Made by a program: the position numbers and the translations under genes. From assembly GCA_027475525.1 (NCBI GenBank), contig JAMWFC010000132.1, positions 1,259,629 through 1,323,628 on the forward strand: 64,000 bases of DNA. The letters run 5' to 3'. Origin of the DNA: Macrolepiota albuminosa. Lineage: Eukaryota > Basidiomycota > Agaricomycetes > Agaricales > Agaricaceae. Under the pieces are notes generated by a model, which was not told the DNA's origin, did no database searches, and was given only the letters and a program-made list of their open reading frames with translations. Below, in pieces: positions 54,171 through 64,000 of the stretch (positions within the stretch are counted from its first letter, which is position 1; each line of letters starts with the position of its first letter).

Positions 54171-54642
54171 CACATGCTCTCAAATCCTGTTCTTCTCTCC
54201 TTCTCTTTATTCTCTTTTTCTCTTTGATTTTCTCTTACCCTCAATACTGTTCCTGTATCATCCCATTTTCTTATTTTATGAGATATGGAGTAACTATATA
54301 TGCTGTATCACAATGTTTGATATTTACCTCATAGTATAAAAACCCTTTTCATCTTTTGAATGTCAATAGTTCTGAACTCAGATGTTGTCTCGATGGCTGT
54401 GCCACAAGATACATTAAGTTTTTGTGAGAGTTACCCCTCAGATTTGTATACCACTTCTGTCAGTGTCTATTTTGATGGTCTACCTCCGCTAAGATCCTTG
54501 CATGGTTGAAATGATGGTTCAACAACTGGTCATTACATAAGCGCACTCTCTTTGGTCTACCTCCGCTAAGATCCTTGCATGGTTGAAATGATGGTTCAAC
54601 AACTGGTCATTACATAAGCGCACTCTCTTCCTACTCGCCATC
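54171..54642. other. Spacer between NLR and SAP18
   Basis: AT-rich NLR 3' region followed by the SAP18 promoter. No gene seen. It contains the 77-bp duplication at 54476-54629, so the real spacer is probably 77 bp shorter. Confidence 0.5.
54476..54629. repeat. 77-bp exact tandem duplication (probable assembly error)
   Basis: Positions 54476-54552 and 54553-54629 are identical, ending 13 bp before the SAP18 start codon. This is host DNA with no transposon nearby. Confidence 0.9.
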
Positions 54643-55653
54643 ATGGACGGCGAAACGTCGCCAGCTGGCCAGCCGATTGTCTCTCGTGAAAAAGTCTGTC
54701 AACACTGTTCATTTAGCAGTTCTTTTTCCACTAAAAATTGAGTAGACAGCGCCCTTTTTGATTCGGACATTTGTAAAGATCGGAAGTTTCCACCGACTGA
54801 GTCTCTTTGAAGACGGCACACTTCCCACAACCGACGAGCAACAGATTTTTACATGGTTCGTGACTTTCACAATTACCAGATGAAAGTGAAACTCTAACTT
54901 TTTGTGTATACTGGTAGGAAAGACGCCACCCTTCGTGAAGTCCTCACCACCCTTCGCAACACCGCGCCTCTTGTCCCCGAATACCGGCATCCTCTTGCAC
55001 GCTTCTCCTTCCGCACAGTCTATGCTGACTCCCTTGCGAAAGGGCGCTTTTCTCAAAAAGACCTGGGGATGGTCTACTCCCGCGACATCCTCGGCGAGCC
55101 TGGGACCCTCAACGTCACAGCCCCGCGTCTCGCAGACGAAGATGGGACACAGGAGCCGAGCGAAAGGGAGAAGGAGGAGCGGACATTGGATGAGCTGAGG
55201 TTCGTACCTGGGGACTTTTTGCTCGTTGCTGTACTCTTGCCGAAGAGTGTTGGAGCGCCGTCGGAGATCAATATCAAGGGCTCTGGGGCGGGGGCTCCGG
55301 GTGCGACGAATGGTTGGAGAGGCGGTGGTGCAGGGAGGGGGGATGGAGGATGGGGTGGCGCATTGAGCGGGCCTGGTGTTGGAAGGGGTGGAGGGCACTG
55401 GAGAGGAGAGTCCAATGCGCCTGTTGGTGGAGTAAGGGGACGCGGAGGGAGAGCTGGAACTGACTTTGGGAGGGATAGGGACAGGGAATTCGACAGGGAT
55501 AGGAGAGTGCCACCGCCGAGAAGTGATTCGCCGCCGATCCGAGGGCGAGGGTTTGGTGGGCGTGGTGGTGCCCGCGGCGGCGGCGGGCGTCGTTCGCGAT
55601 CTCGTTCGTTTTCGCGCTCTCGCAGCCCTCCAAGGAGGAGGCGCTATGATTAG
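54643..55653 (+). CDS. SAP18: SAP18 family protein with RGG/RS tail
   Basis: Three exons (54643-54693, 54746-54855, 54918-55653) give 298 residues. The first 140 match the SAP18 ubiquitin-like fold: EKTAPFLIRTFVKIGSFHRL, TDEQQIFTWKDATLREVLTT, FSFRTVYAD, KGRFSQKDLGMVYS and RFVPGDFLLVAVLLP. In other eukaryotes SAP18 is part of the Sin3-histone deacetylase complex and of the ASAP/PSAP splicing-associated complexes. The C-terminal half is Gly/Arg-rich with RGRGG boxes and ends in SRSRSFSRSRSPPRRRR, an RS domain, which favours the RNA-processing role. The first intron (GTCTGT donor) must be removed for the fold to be continuous. Confidence 0.93.
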
Positions 55654-56246
55654 AAAGGTGTTTCGTGTATATATGTTTTTGATATAAGTACTGACAATTA
55701 TGACACCGACGAATAGGACTTGCACTTTGTTTTGTTGAATACTGCGCATTCTTCCTCATTCATCGTTTTCTCATTTTTATGTAATTTGTTCTCGTCGCAG
55801 CAGCAAGTCAATCCAAGTTGTATACCTCGCTTCCATCTCAAAAGTTGATCAAAAACTTTCGTCCCACTCCCAGCCTCAATCCAGCCGCCTGGGGCCAAGA
55901 ATATTCGGTTTCCTTTGGCACGTAGTCGGCACCAAAATCTCTACGTGTTGAATTGCTTCGTTCACTTTCCTGGCAACTTTATACAGACGCAAGTTCCTCT
56001 GGACATATTCCTAGAGGAGAAATATGGTGATTGATGTAGTATTCCTTCTAAGGTATGAGAAAAATTTGAGGAACACGCGTAAGTTCCAATGGTCCTACCC
56101 ACCCGGACTGACCGAGTCCACTACCTCATTTTTACTAAGAGAAAATATATGAACGGGAGAACAAGAATCATCCAGTTCGCAGTTTACAATACATGCGCAT
56201 GCCTAATCCTTACGCTTTCTCTCAGTTGTCCTTCAAAACGAGTATC
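55654..56246. other. Intergenic region between convergent genes
   Basis: Lies between the 3' ends of SAP18 and the first transporter. No gene seen. Confidence 0.5.
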
Positions 56247-58340
56247 TTATCTGTGACCTTCATGAATTTGCTTACCCACCCTCCTCCCTTGTTCAACGAT
56301 CTTATCGTCTTCGTACACTTGCACCGACAATCAGCACGTTTACACTCGTAAACCATGCATATTGGGACTTACAGAATGCAAGTTCTTCCAAAGTACGGTC
56401 ATGTGTCTCCGGAAAGAAGAAATACACAAAAAAGATTTCGAAAAGGAGGAAGACGCAGTAGCTGATATAGTATTTCCATCCAGCATTTGCAATGCCGATA
56501 GGGTTGACAAATTGATTAAAAAACAGAGCGGCTCGGCTGAACCATTGAAAGACGGATAGACCCTTGGCACGGACTTCGAAGGGGAATATTTCGACCAAAT
56601 ACGCTGCATACATAAAGGTGAGTATAGATTTCGCGATGATTATGAAAGGACCGACGATATGTCAGTGCATTGTGAGCCATGTTGTAACATGGACTGTACA
56701 GAAAGATGAACCTGGTGGAGTTGGCGAATGAGGTTAGGGAGAAAAAGCTTTAGGAAACTTACGCAATAAGAGCACGAGAGGATGCTTGACTCCCCGTGAT
56801 TGCATAACGAGCACTTGCTATCGTCCAGGCTGTGAATACGCACAGCATGGATATAGTACAAGCCTATCGAATGCATTGGTCAAGAATATGGGCACCAGCT
56901 TAATGGACGGACAAGGTACACAGTCCTGCGTCTGAATCGCGAAGACGTAAATGCAAAGACTGTGGCGTTGAGGAATCCCCAGCAAGTGATACCGAGATTG
57001 ATCAGGTTTTTTGTGCGATTACTGTGCACTCCAACACTGTCCAAGATCTTTGACAAAAAATACCTGTAGGATTCGATCTTGTCTTTCGAACGACAAGTAT
57101 GACAATTAGTACATACGAAGTAAGACCGTTCCCACTCCATTGTGTCGCAAGACCAAGAAACGCCCCAATAAGTACTCGCCTACGCATACCAGAAGTTGCG
57201 ACAAGCTGAGCCCATCCCATGTTTGCCGTCTCCTTCTCAAGCTCAAGCGTCTTTTCAATCTGGACATATTCAGCCTTGGCGAACTCAGACATTTCATCTC
57301 CTTCTGCATGATATTTCACAATGACCGCCATAGCTTGATCACCCCGGCCCTTTGAAATCAACCACCGAGGTGATTCGGGCACGAAATAGATGAAAGCAAT
57401 TTGCAACGCGCTTGGCGCGACTTGGAGTAACGAGGGAATTCGCCATCCCCAATTGGTGTTCATCTCAAAAGTACCGAGAGTAACTCCTGCTGCAACGATT
57501 GCACCTGAGAGTATCAGCTTCGTCAACAATACGGAACGTACACACGTGAAAGTGATGTATACCTATGTAGTAGCAGGAGTTGAACAGAGAGCCAATAATA
57601 GCCCTCTCCTTTGGGTGTGATATTTCTGCCGAGCCACGAATTTCATCCATCAATTAGAATAAATCCCATAGGAACATGATCACTCACCTCCAATAAGTGA
57701 CGACGCCGCTACAATTGAGAGTGGGACACCCAAACCAATGATTAGACGTGACGCAACGAACATGCCGACTAACGGTGACAGATTTCCCTTCACAGGACGA
57801 GATAAGAGCTTTCTAAGTTAACATACAGTTTATGGCACCAGTTTGCATTGAAGCTCCAATAACTGTGAGCAAGCTCCCGAGCGCGGTTGCGTGTCGACGA
57901 CCAAGGCGATCAGTGACCAACGGAACGAAGGGCAAAACAACGATTGCACCAAGCGAATACATCGCGGATATCAGACCGAGAAGAGTGGACCGCGGTGAGT
58001 GAAAGACTATGATCATGTTGAACACTGGAGGGATTATTACGCGACATTTACCAACAGCTAATCCAGGAATCGACCGCTTGAAGACCGTTGATCATTGATG
58101 AGTCAAGACTAAATGTTGGGAGTTGACATAGTGACACGGAAAAGTATGAATTATGGCGTACCCGCTAGTCATCTCCACACCCAAACATGCTGGGAACATG
58201 AGCAGGTAGAGTAGACGAAGGTTCCGTTTTTGGTACCATGGCGTCAGATCCTGTTGGGCAAGACGCGTCACAATAGAGTGGGAAAGGTCTCTCGCATCAC
58301 GGCTGGTTCTTTCTTCGTCCATCTCCTTCATTTTATTCAT
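56247..58340 (-). CDS. MFS sugar porter (lactose permease/hexose transporter type), copy 1
   Basis: A multi-exon minus-strand gene paralogous to the one at 59234-61378. Exon 1 (58340-58162) has exactly the same length, 179 nt, supporting this start (MNKMKEMDEERTSRD). Sugar-porter signatures: LLMFPACLGVEMTSG (TM1), VTDRLGRRHATAL (loop 2-3, GR-K-like), PESPRWLISKGRG after TM6, VEIFPFEVRAKGLSVFQWFSRAALFFNQ, and PETHDRTLEELAF after TM12. Such plasma-membrane proteins have 12 helices and import sugars by proton symport. Its last exon (56317-56247) is 39 nt shorter than in copy 2, giving a C-terminal tail 13 residues shorter. Confidence 0.88.
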
Positions 58341-59233
58341 TTCGGCGGAAAACGTCGTGAAGGTCAGAGAGACCAATACACGGAAGAGCCATAACAGAAG
58401 CTCCGATATTTATGCGCAAGCAACCAATCCACAATGGTGGATAAACAACTTCTTTGACTTTAAATACCATGCCAGAGAACGGCAGGGCGAAAAGGCAGGT
58501 TGAGTGCCGCGGTCGACCGTGAATTTCCTCGCGTCACAGGTGACCAACATCATTTCCATATATACTTATCGCTCAAACATCAACAGAATCGACGGGCATG
58601 TATTATAGATTGACGATTTCGTGTTTTACACTCGTTCAAAATCAACAAGAATTCTTCAAATCACTCTTATCTGCCGTCAAGGTGAATCTACATGGACTCT
58701 ATTATTCTTCTTCACTTCACAGGCATTGCTCACGGGGCTCAAGACTTCCGCATCGATTCCCATGGACAAGCTTGTCTGCACGCCTTGTGCTCGCCTCAAT
58801 AAGGAATCCCTTCCCTTCGATTTATGGCCTCACCTAAAAATAACTCACACTGGTTGCAATTTAAAGCACAAGAGCCATGCTTGTACTATCCGTTAATGTG
58901 CCTTTCGCTCTTCTTCCGGAAAATTTGGACGGAGTTGATCCGCACCGAAGAACATCAGCAAGTTTTTCCCTTAATATCTTCATCGCTGAACAAACTTTCT
59001 TTATGGGCTCTACGATTTACAAGTAGAGCATCAGGATCAGGTAATCCTGGGCCAGTAGATAGAAGTGATCGGGAATGACGAAAAATTATCATTGTAACCA
59101 GGTGAAACTCTGATCCTCCAACGTTGACCAACCAGGTAAAGCTCTCATCGATTGAGATAAATTGTCTCCATCATTAATATCACAAATGTCGTAGTTACTG
59201 CTTGATTAGAAGGGATACATTTTCCTAAATTCA
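58341..59233. promoter_or_regulatory. Intergenic region between the tandem transporters
   Basis: Upstream region of transporter copy 1 and 3' region of copy 2. Plus-strand open stretches at 58598-59078 overlap in different frames without recognisable content. No gene called. Confidence 0.45.
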
Positions 59234-61378
59234 CTACACTTTCTTTTCTGCTTGCTCATCAATATGGACAACTTTCTCGTCGTCATTGTGAATCTCTTCT
59301 TCCACACGCTTCTTCTGTTCAATGACTATATCATCCTCATACACTGAGCAGGTATGATCAGCATTCCATGACAAGCTTACGACCGCTGCAGACTTACAGA
59401 ACGCAAGTTCCTCAAGGGTACGACCATGTGTCTCCGGGAAGAGGAAGTACACGAAAAAGACTTCGAAGAGAAGGAATACGCAGTAGCTGATATAGTACTT
59501 CCAGCCAGCGTTTGCAATACCAATCGGGTTGACGAATTGGTTAAAGAACCCGGCCGCACGGCTGAACCACTGGAAAATAGAGATACCCTTCGCACGAACT
59601 TTGAATGGGAAGAGCTCGACCAGGAATGCTGCGAAATGTCAAGTTATTGAGAAGTATCCTAGGAAGCGGAACAGGTGACAAACTGTATGTGAGAGCATTG
59701 TAAGCCATGTTGTAACATGGGCTATACAAAAAGATGAATCTAATATACAAGTCAGGAGCGTGAAGATTGTAATTATGGGAAAGCGGCATACACGATGACG
59801 GCGCGAGAGGACGCTTGGCTCCCCGTGATCGCATACCGAGCACTTGCTATTGTCCAAGCAATGAACACAGTCAGGAGCGAAATGGTACCAGTCTACCATA
59901 ATCGTCAATTTACCGAATCACGTAGGGAATGCGTACATTGACTTACAAGGTACATGATTCTGCGCTTATATCTGGAAGAAAATAATGCAAAAAACGTAGC
60001 ATTGACGAATCCCCAACAGGTGATACCCAAGTTGATTTTGTTCTTGGTCGAATTGTCATGTACGCCAACATTGTCCAGAATCCGTGCCAAGAAGTATCTG
60101 TGGAAGTCATGGCTGAGCTGCAAGTCACTAATTGGAAGGAAATGTTAGATGACTGACGAAGTAAGACCGTTCCCACTCCACTGTGTTGCAAGACCAAGAA
60201 ATGCGCCGACGATAATTCGTCGGCGCATACCTGCCGTTGCAACTAGTTGGAGCCAGCCTACCTTTTCCGTCTCCTTCTCGAGCTCGAGCGTCTTCTTAAT
60301 TTGGACAAATTCAGCTTTGACGAATTCCGAAGTCTCGTCTCCCTCGGCATGGTATTTGGCAAGAACAGCCCTGGCATCTTCATCCCGTCCTTTAGAGATC
60401 AACCACCGAGGCGACTCAGGTATAAAGTAGATGAACGTGAGCTGCAGAGCGCTCGGGACAACCTGGAGCAAAGATGGAATTCGCCACCCCCAATTGCTGT
60501 TCATATTGAAAGTCCCAAGGGTGACCCCAGCCGCCACAATGGCACCTGCGATTGATATCTCGTTAGATTTACATCAACGACATTAGAACGTTTGGATTAC
60601 CGATAAAGTAGCAGGAATTGAACAGAGATCCAATAATAGCTCGCTCTTTAGGATGTGACAACTCTAATCAATCATTATTTATCCGAAGCACCGAAGAAGG
60701 ATGAAATGATTTGCCTCCAATGAGCGAAGATGCAGCCACGATAGCGAACGGAATACCCAAGCCGAGAATGAGGCGGGATGCAACAAACATGCCGACTGTG
60801 AGAGATCAATCCCATCAACGAGAACCGTCTGACATCCTTGAAGTCCACGCACAATTCTGGGAACCAGTCTGTAATGCGGCACCTATGACCATGAGTAGAC
60901 TACCGAACGAGATTGCATGTCGACGGCCGAGACGGTCGGTGACGACAGGTACGATAGGAAGCACGATGATGGCGCCAAGGGAGTACATAGCAGAGATGAG
61001 GCCAAGAAGAGTAGAGCGAGGCGAATGGAAGACTAAATAAACATCGCCATTTAGCAATCAGGAGCTGTGCCCACAAAACATCCACGTACACGTATCCCAA
61101 GAGCCCACTGCTTGAAGACCGTTGATCATGGACGAATCGAAGCTTTCAATTGCAAAGATGAGCAGATGGTACAGAATGCAACAGCAGAGTGTGACGCACC
61201 CGCTAGTCATCTCTACACCGATGCATGTTGGGAACATGAGGAGGTAGAGCAGTCGTAGATTCCGTTTCTTGTACCACGGCGTTTCGTCGAGCTCTGCCAA
61301 CCGTGTCACGATTGGGTCGGATAAATCATGCGTGTCATGCTTCAATGCCTTCGCATGCGTCGTAGTGTCATTCGACAT
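59234..61378 (-). CDS. MFS sugar porter (lactose permease/hexose transporter type), copy 2
   Basis: Eleven exons (61378-61200, 61142-61090, 61032-60853, 60795-60715, 60663-60601, 60545-60158, 60097-59947, 59892-59792, 59739-59684, 59628-59398, 59343-59234) sum to 531 codons. Motifs: LLMFPTCIGVEMTSG, FDSSMINGLQAVGSW, VVTDRLGRRHAISFG, FGMFVASRLILGLGIP, PESPRWLISKGRDED, VELFPFKVRAKGISIFQWFSRAAGFFNQFVNPIG (written here in two family blocks) and PETHGRTLEELAF. The fourth intron appears to use a GC donor (60714-60713). Twelve membrane helices are expected. The cytoplasmic tail is acidic (VEEEIHNDDEKVVHIDE). A tandem duplicate of 56247-58340; substrate unknown. Confidence 0.92.
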
Positions 61379-62494
61379 TCTTGTAGAGAGATGCAAGATA
61401 CTGGGGCAAAGAAGCTATATGAAAGCAAGTCTTATGTCTTATAGGTAAGCACGCGGAACCAGAGCATGCCGGTATCATATGTATGATTACTGGATGAGTT
61501 TTCGACTCGGCACTCCAGGGATAGATCGTTCGATAGGACTTGTTTCGGCGCATAAGGAACAAGTGATAGAATTTCCATCAAATTGTGCTCAGGTGCCAGA
61601 CAGTCCTAAATATGGAGCAAGAAAAGTTCGCGTTACTGAAGCTGCGTAACTTGCTTGCTTGTATGCGAAGAATTGTATAAGGTGTCCTGTGTGGACAGAC
61701 TATCAGATCTTCAAATGTCACAAAAACCATTGTCAGCCGGACTGAGAGCTCTGCAAACCCCAAAATTATGGTCCAAGTCAAAAAGAGTCGAGATTAAGCC
61801 GGACTTTTATCGGACGTCGATTTCAGGAGTTTTCAGACGTGACGATTTCCACGGCCCGGGTCCGGATCATGGCATCGAGCTGTAAAACTCCACCTTTTCT
61901 TTGATATAGACTGCGTATTCTTGGGTGTTCGGAACCTGAGCGCTGAAGGTCGAGATCTTCTGGTCTCACACGGATCATTTGCAGATCAGAACGTTGACAA
62001 CTCATTTGAAAACTGAGCTACAATTCAAGGCATTAGTAGACATCGTAAGCAGGATTTTGACCCTGGTAACTGTACAGTTTTAAGCCAGCATTAGGGTGTC
62101 ACTTTACTACACGACGACTGGTTGGCATGAAGTTTCGTCAGAATGAGGTCAGAAGTATGGATTAGACATTTCTTGCACTTAAAAGTAAATTTAACTCGAT
62201 CATAATCGAAAAAGGAACCGCCCAGGTCTTGAGGAGTCCTAGAAATTAATCGGGAAATGTACCTGAGACATAGGGCGAAGCAAAGATTATGACTGTGGAT
62301 TTGAAGAGAGGTCGTAGCAATATAATGAATCAAGTACTAGTGCAGGAGTTGTTTATTGATCAAGTCACGAGCTATTGAGTGCTTTTGCTTTGTCATATGT
62401 CAATAACTTTGTGATCTTTCTGATCTTCACAGCTACTGTACCCAGTCTTGACGCGTCATACGACCCTTCGAACACTACTTCCTCATCCCACACA
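61379..62494. promoter_or_regulatory. Divergent intergenic region
   Basis: Separates transporter copy 2 (minus) from NEDD8 (plus) and should hold both promoters. No gene seen; short open stretches on both strands have no recognisable content. Confidence 0.45.
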
Positions 62495-62969
62495 ATGCTG
62501 ATTAAGATCAAGGCAAGAAGCACTCTTCATCGAGAGATCTGAACGCGTATTGATACTTGATCCTCTGCTCAATAGACTCTCACAGGCAAAGAGGTGTGCT
62601 TCTTTAAGACTTGTAACTCGAGGGTTTCTCACTGATATCCTTTCTTATCAGATTGAGCTCGACATTGACGCAGATGATAAGGTACGTGCTGCGAGTGACT
62701 GCATATACGATTTAAGACAACCAGGGTCAACGATGCAACAGATCAGGCGTATAAAGGAGAAGGTTGAGGAGCAGGCTGGCGTCCCACCCCCACAGCAGAG
62801 GTTGATTCATCAGGGGAAACAGATGTGCGCCGAATTGTCTTTTCATGTATTGTCACAGTCTGATCCAATGATCTATGTCTACAGGCAAGACGACAAGACT
62901 GCCAGGGAGCTGAATATCACTGCTGGCGCGGTTTTGCATTTAGTTCTTGCACTACGTGGTGGACAGTAA
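62495..62969 (+). CDS. RUB1: NEDD8/Rub1 ubiquitin-like modifier
   Basis: Five exons (62495-62512, 62576-62593, 62652-62681, 62742-62824, 62885-62969) give exactly 77 residues: [50 protein letters not shown] and [11 protein letters not shown] at the end. NEDD8 is attached to cullins to activate cullin-RING ubiquitin ligases. The C-terminal Gly-Gly is followed by one Gln, which must be cleaved to expose the active glycine. Ala72 (LALRGG) distinguishes NEDD8 from ubiquitin, which has Arg there. Exons 1 and 2 are only 18 nt each, and intron 1 begins GCAAG, a GC-AG intron. Without exons 1 and 2 the first beta-hairpin would be missing. Confidence 0.95.
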
Positions 62970-63877
62970 TCTTTGGGTTCATTATGGAGATCTTGGACAG
63001 TGTATCATACTAATAACGGGAAGCTATTGGCAGAACCCCCCTTTTCGATCTAGGACCATACGAGCGCTAGAGATGCATTTTCAAATCTGTTACCGGCCTC
63101 ATTCATACGTTCATGCGTTCCTGGAATACCAGAGAATCTAGAACTCGTGTCTCCTTGCGAGGGAACACGTTTTCTGCCTCTGCTGAAAGATGTATACTGT
63201 TCTCTCCCACAAATTATAAGAAATGTATGAATAACCAGTGCTCATGAACATATACACTTTGGAGAAGGAAGATCAAGTCGAAGGAAGCACTGACACTGTG
63301 GCAGACCGTCGCTGCTAGAAATATTCGAATCGAGGAAAATATGCTTGCGAATATGCAAGAGTGTAAAAAAAAGGTTGATCTCCTTGAAACGGATAACGTT
63401 GCACTCCCTCTAACAACGTCAATCATTCAGTTTAAAAGACCAGAAAAACGGTTATATGAAAGGAAGTGTAATCAGAAGCAAGTAGTTCACTCGTCACAAA
63501 TACCTTAGCTTCCGAGCGGTTATCGATAGAAAACTCTGAATATCCTCATTTTGATCACATACTTCTCCTGATCTAATCGCCAAGATCACATAAGGGGACA
63601 TCATCAGGGTACTGTCTTGATTTTTACTTGAAGTTGAACTTGTCGGGTAAGACACATTTGTCTTGTGATATGTGGCAGGTGAAACAAGTCATCTCAGGAC
63701 TGAGAGAAGGACTGGTCCATACATCAATGTTACATCCCTGTGGTGATGGTTTGTTTCTTGTAATGAAGGATGAATACAGGTTTCTCTCCGGATTTTGATG
63801 GTCTTCACTGAATTCTCTTAAATGATATTAGTCGGTTTAAGAATGACATAGATACATAAATTTCTTGATGCACTCAA
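62970..63877. other. Intergenic region right of NEDD8
   Basis: 3' region of NEDD8 and 3' region of the gene entering from the right edge (convergent). No other gene seen. Confidence 0.45.
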
Positions 63878-64000
63878 CTAAGAATCTTCACCAACAACAT
63901 CTGCCCCAGGTAGGAGCCATCTGAAGGTAATGCTTAACCGCACACCTCGCTTGATCCACTGACCAGCAGTAGCATCAGCACTAGCATCTGGAAGTGTTAC
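63878..64000 (-). CDS. C-terminal end of a gene running in from the right edge
   Basis: Minus-strand frame open from the window edge for 40 codons to TAG: VTLPDASADATAGQWIKRGV, then RLSITFRWLLPGADVVGEDS. The R-x-S-x-TFR pattern near a C-terminus is reminiscent of AlkB-type 2-oxoglutarate/Fe(II) dioxygenases, in which a conserved Arg binds 2-oxoglutarate. With only 40 residues this is a suggestion. The rest of the gene lies outside the window. Confidence 0.35.
   Translation of the reverse strand, partial: VTLPDASADATAGQWIKRGVRLSITFRWLLPGADVVGEDS

Noticed and set aside
54709..55749. Long open frame (346 codons) on the minus strand over SAP18
   Set aside because: It is the antisense shadow of a GC-rich RGG/RS coding region. 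The plus-strand reading has clear SAP18 motifs and coherent splice sites.
58598..59078. Plus-strand ORFs between the transporters
   Set aside because: Overlapping frames without motifs; more likely promoter and 3' flanking DNA.

Overview
The window is nuclear DNA from a filamentous fungus, most likely a mushroom-forming basidiomycete (Agaricomycetes). The host genes have many short GT-AG introns (about 34-60 nt). There are several chromodomain Ty3/gypsy retrotransposons, a fungal NACHT-WD40 receptor with a helical N-terminus, and conserved eukaryotic genes (SAP18, NEDD8/Rub1, a LARP7-like protein, sugar transporters). The clade is inferred from these features.

Layout. (1) 1-20669 is a three-level nest. 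A decayed Ty3-like element (pol at 380-1182 and 14315-16759, plus strand) was hit by a 789-bp LTR-like insertion (1183-14314, 5-bp target duplication GTTCT). That insertion was then hit by a young minus-strand chromovirus, here element 1 (1735-14072, target duplication TGCGT). Downstream of the outer integrase lies a spliced gene on the opposite strand (17191-19581), followed by a polypurine tract and a 918-bp LTR (19752-20669). (2) 20670-28000 is AT-rich and decayed: a broken DDE-transposase/3'-5' exonuclease gene (minus) split by another copy of that LTR. (3) 29003-45257 holds two divergently transcribed six-exon paralogues (P-loop NTPase plus a restriction-endonuclease-like C-terminus, similar in layout to Crinkler/RHS-type proteins). 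Their shared promoter region received a second young chromovirus, element 2 (32520-42103, target duplication TCATG, identical 212-bp LTRs). (4) 45258-64000 is gene-dense host DNA: a LARP7/Pof8-like protein, an unrecognised gene, an intact eight-exon NLR, SAP18, two tandem MFS sugar porters, NEDD8, and a gene end at the right edge.

Points of interest. All three retroelements carry extra coding capacity between integrase and the 3' LTR: two large intronless sense ORFs (elements 1 and 2) and one antisense, intron-containing gene (outer element). Many breaks in element 1 coincide with exact 77-bp tandem duplications. The same 77-bp signature occurs at 14 places in unrelated sequence, which points to an assembly fault rather than biology. 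Most remaining breaks in the retroelements are in-frame TGA codons where CGA (Arg) would fit, as expected from deamination of methylated CpG.

Exon models were derived by eye from splice signals and continuity with family-typical residues. For seven genes (both NTPase paralogues, LARP7-like, NLR, SAP18, the second transporter, NEDD8) and for the antisense gene the exon lengths sum to a multiple of three. No database search was possible.
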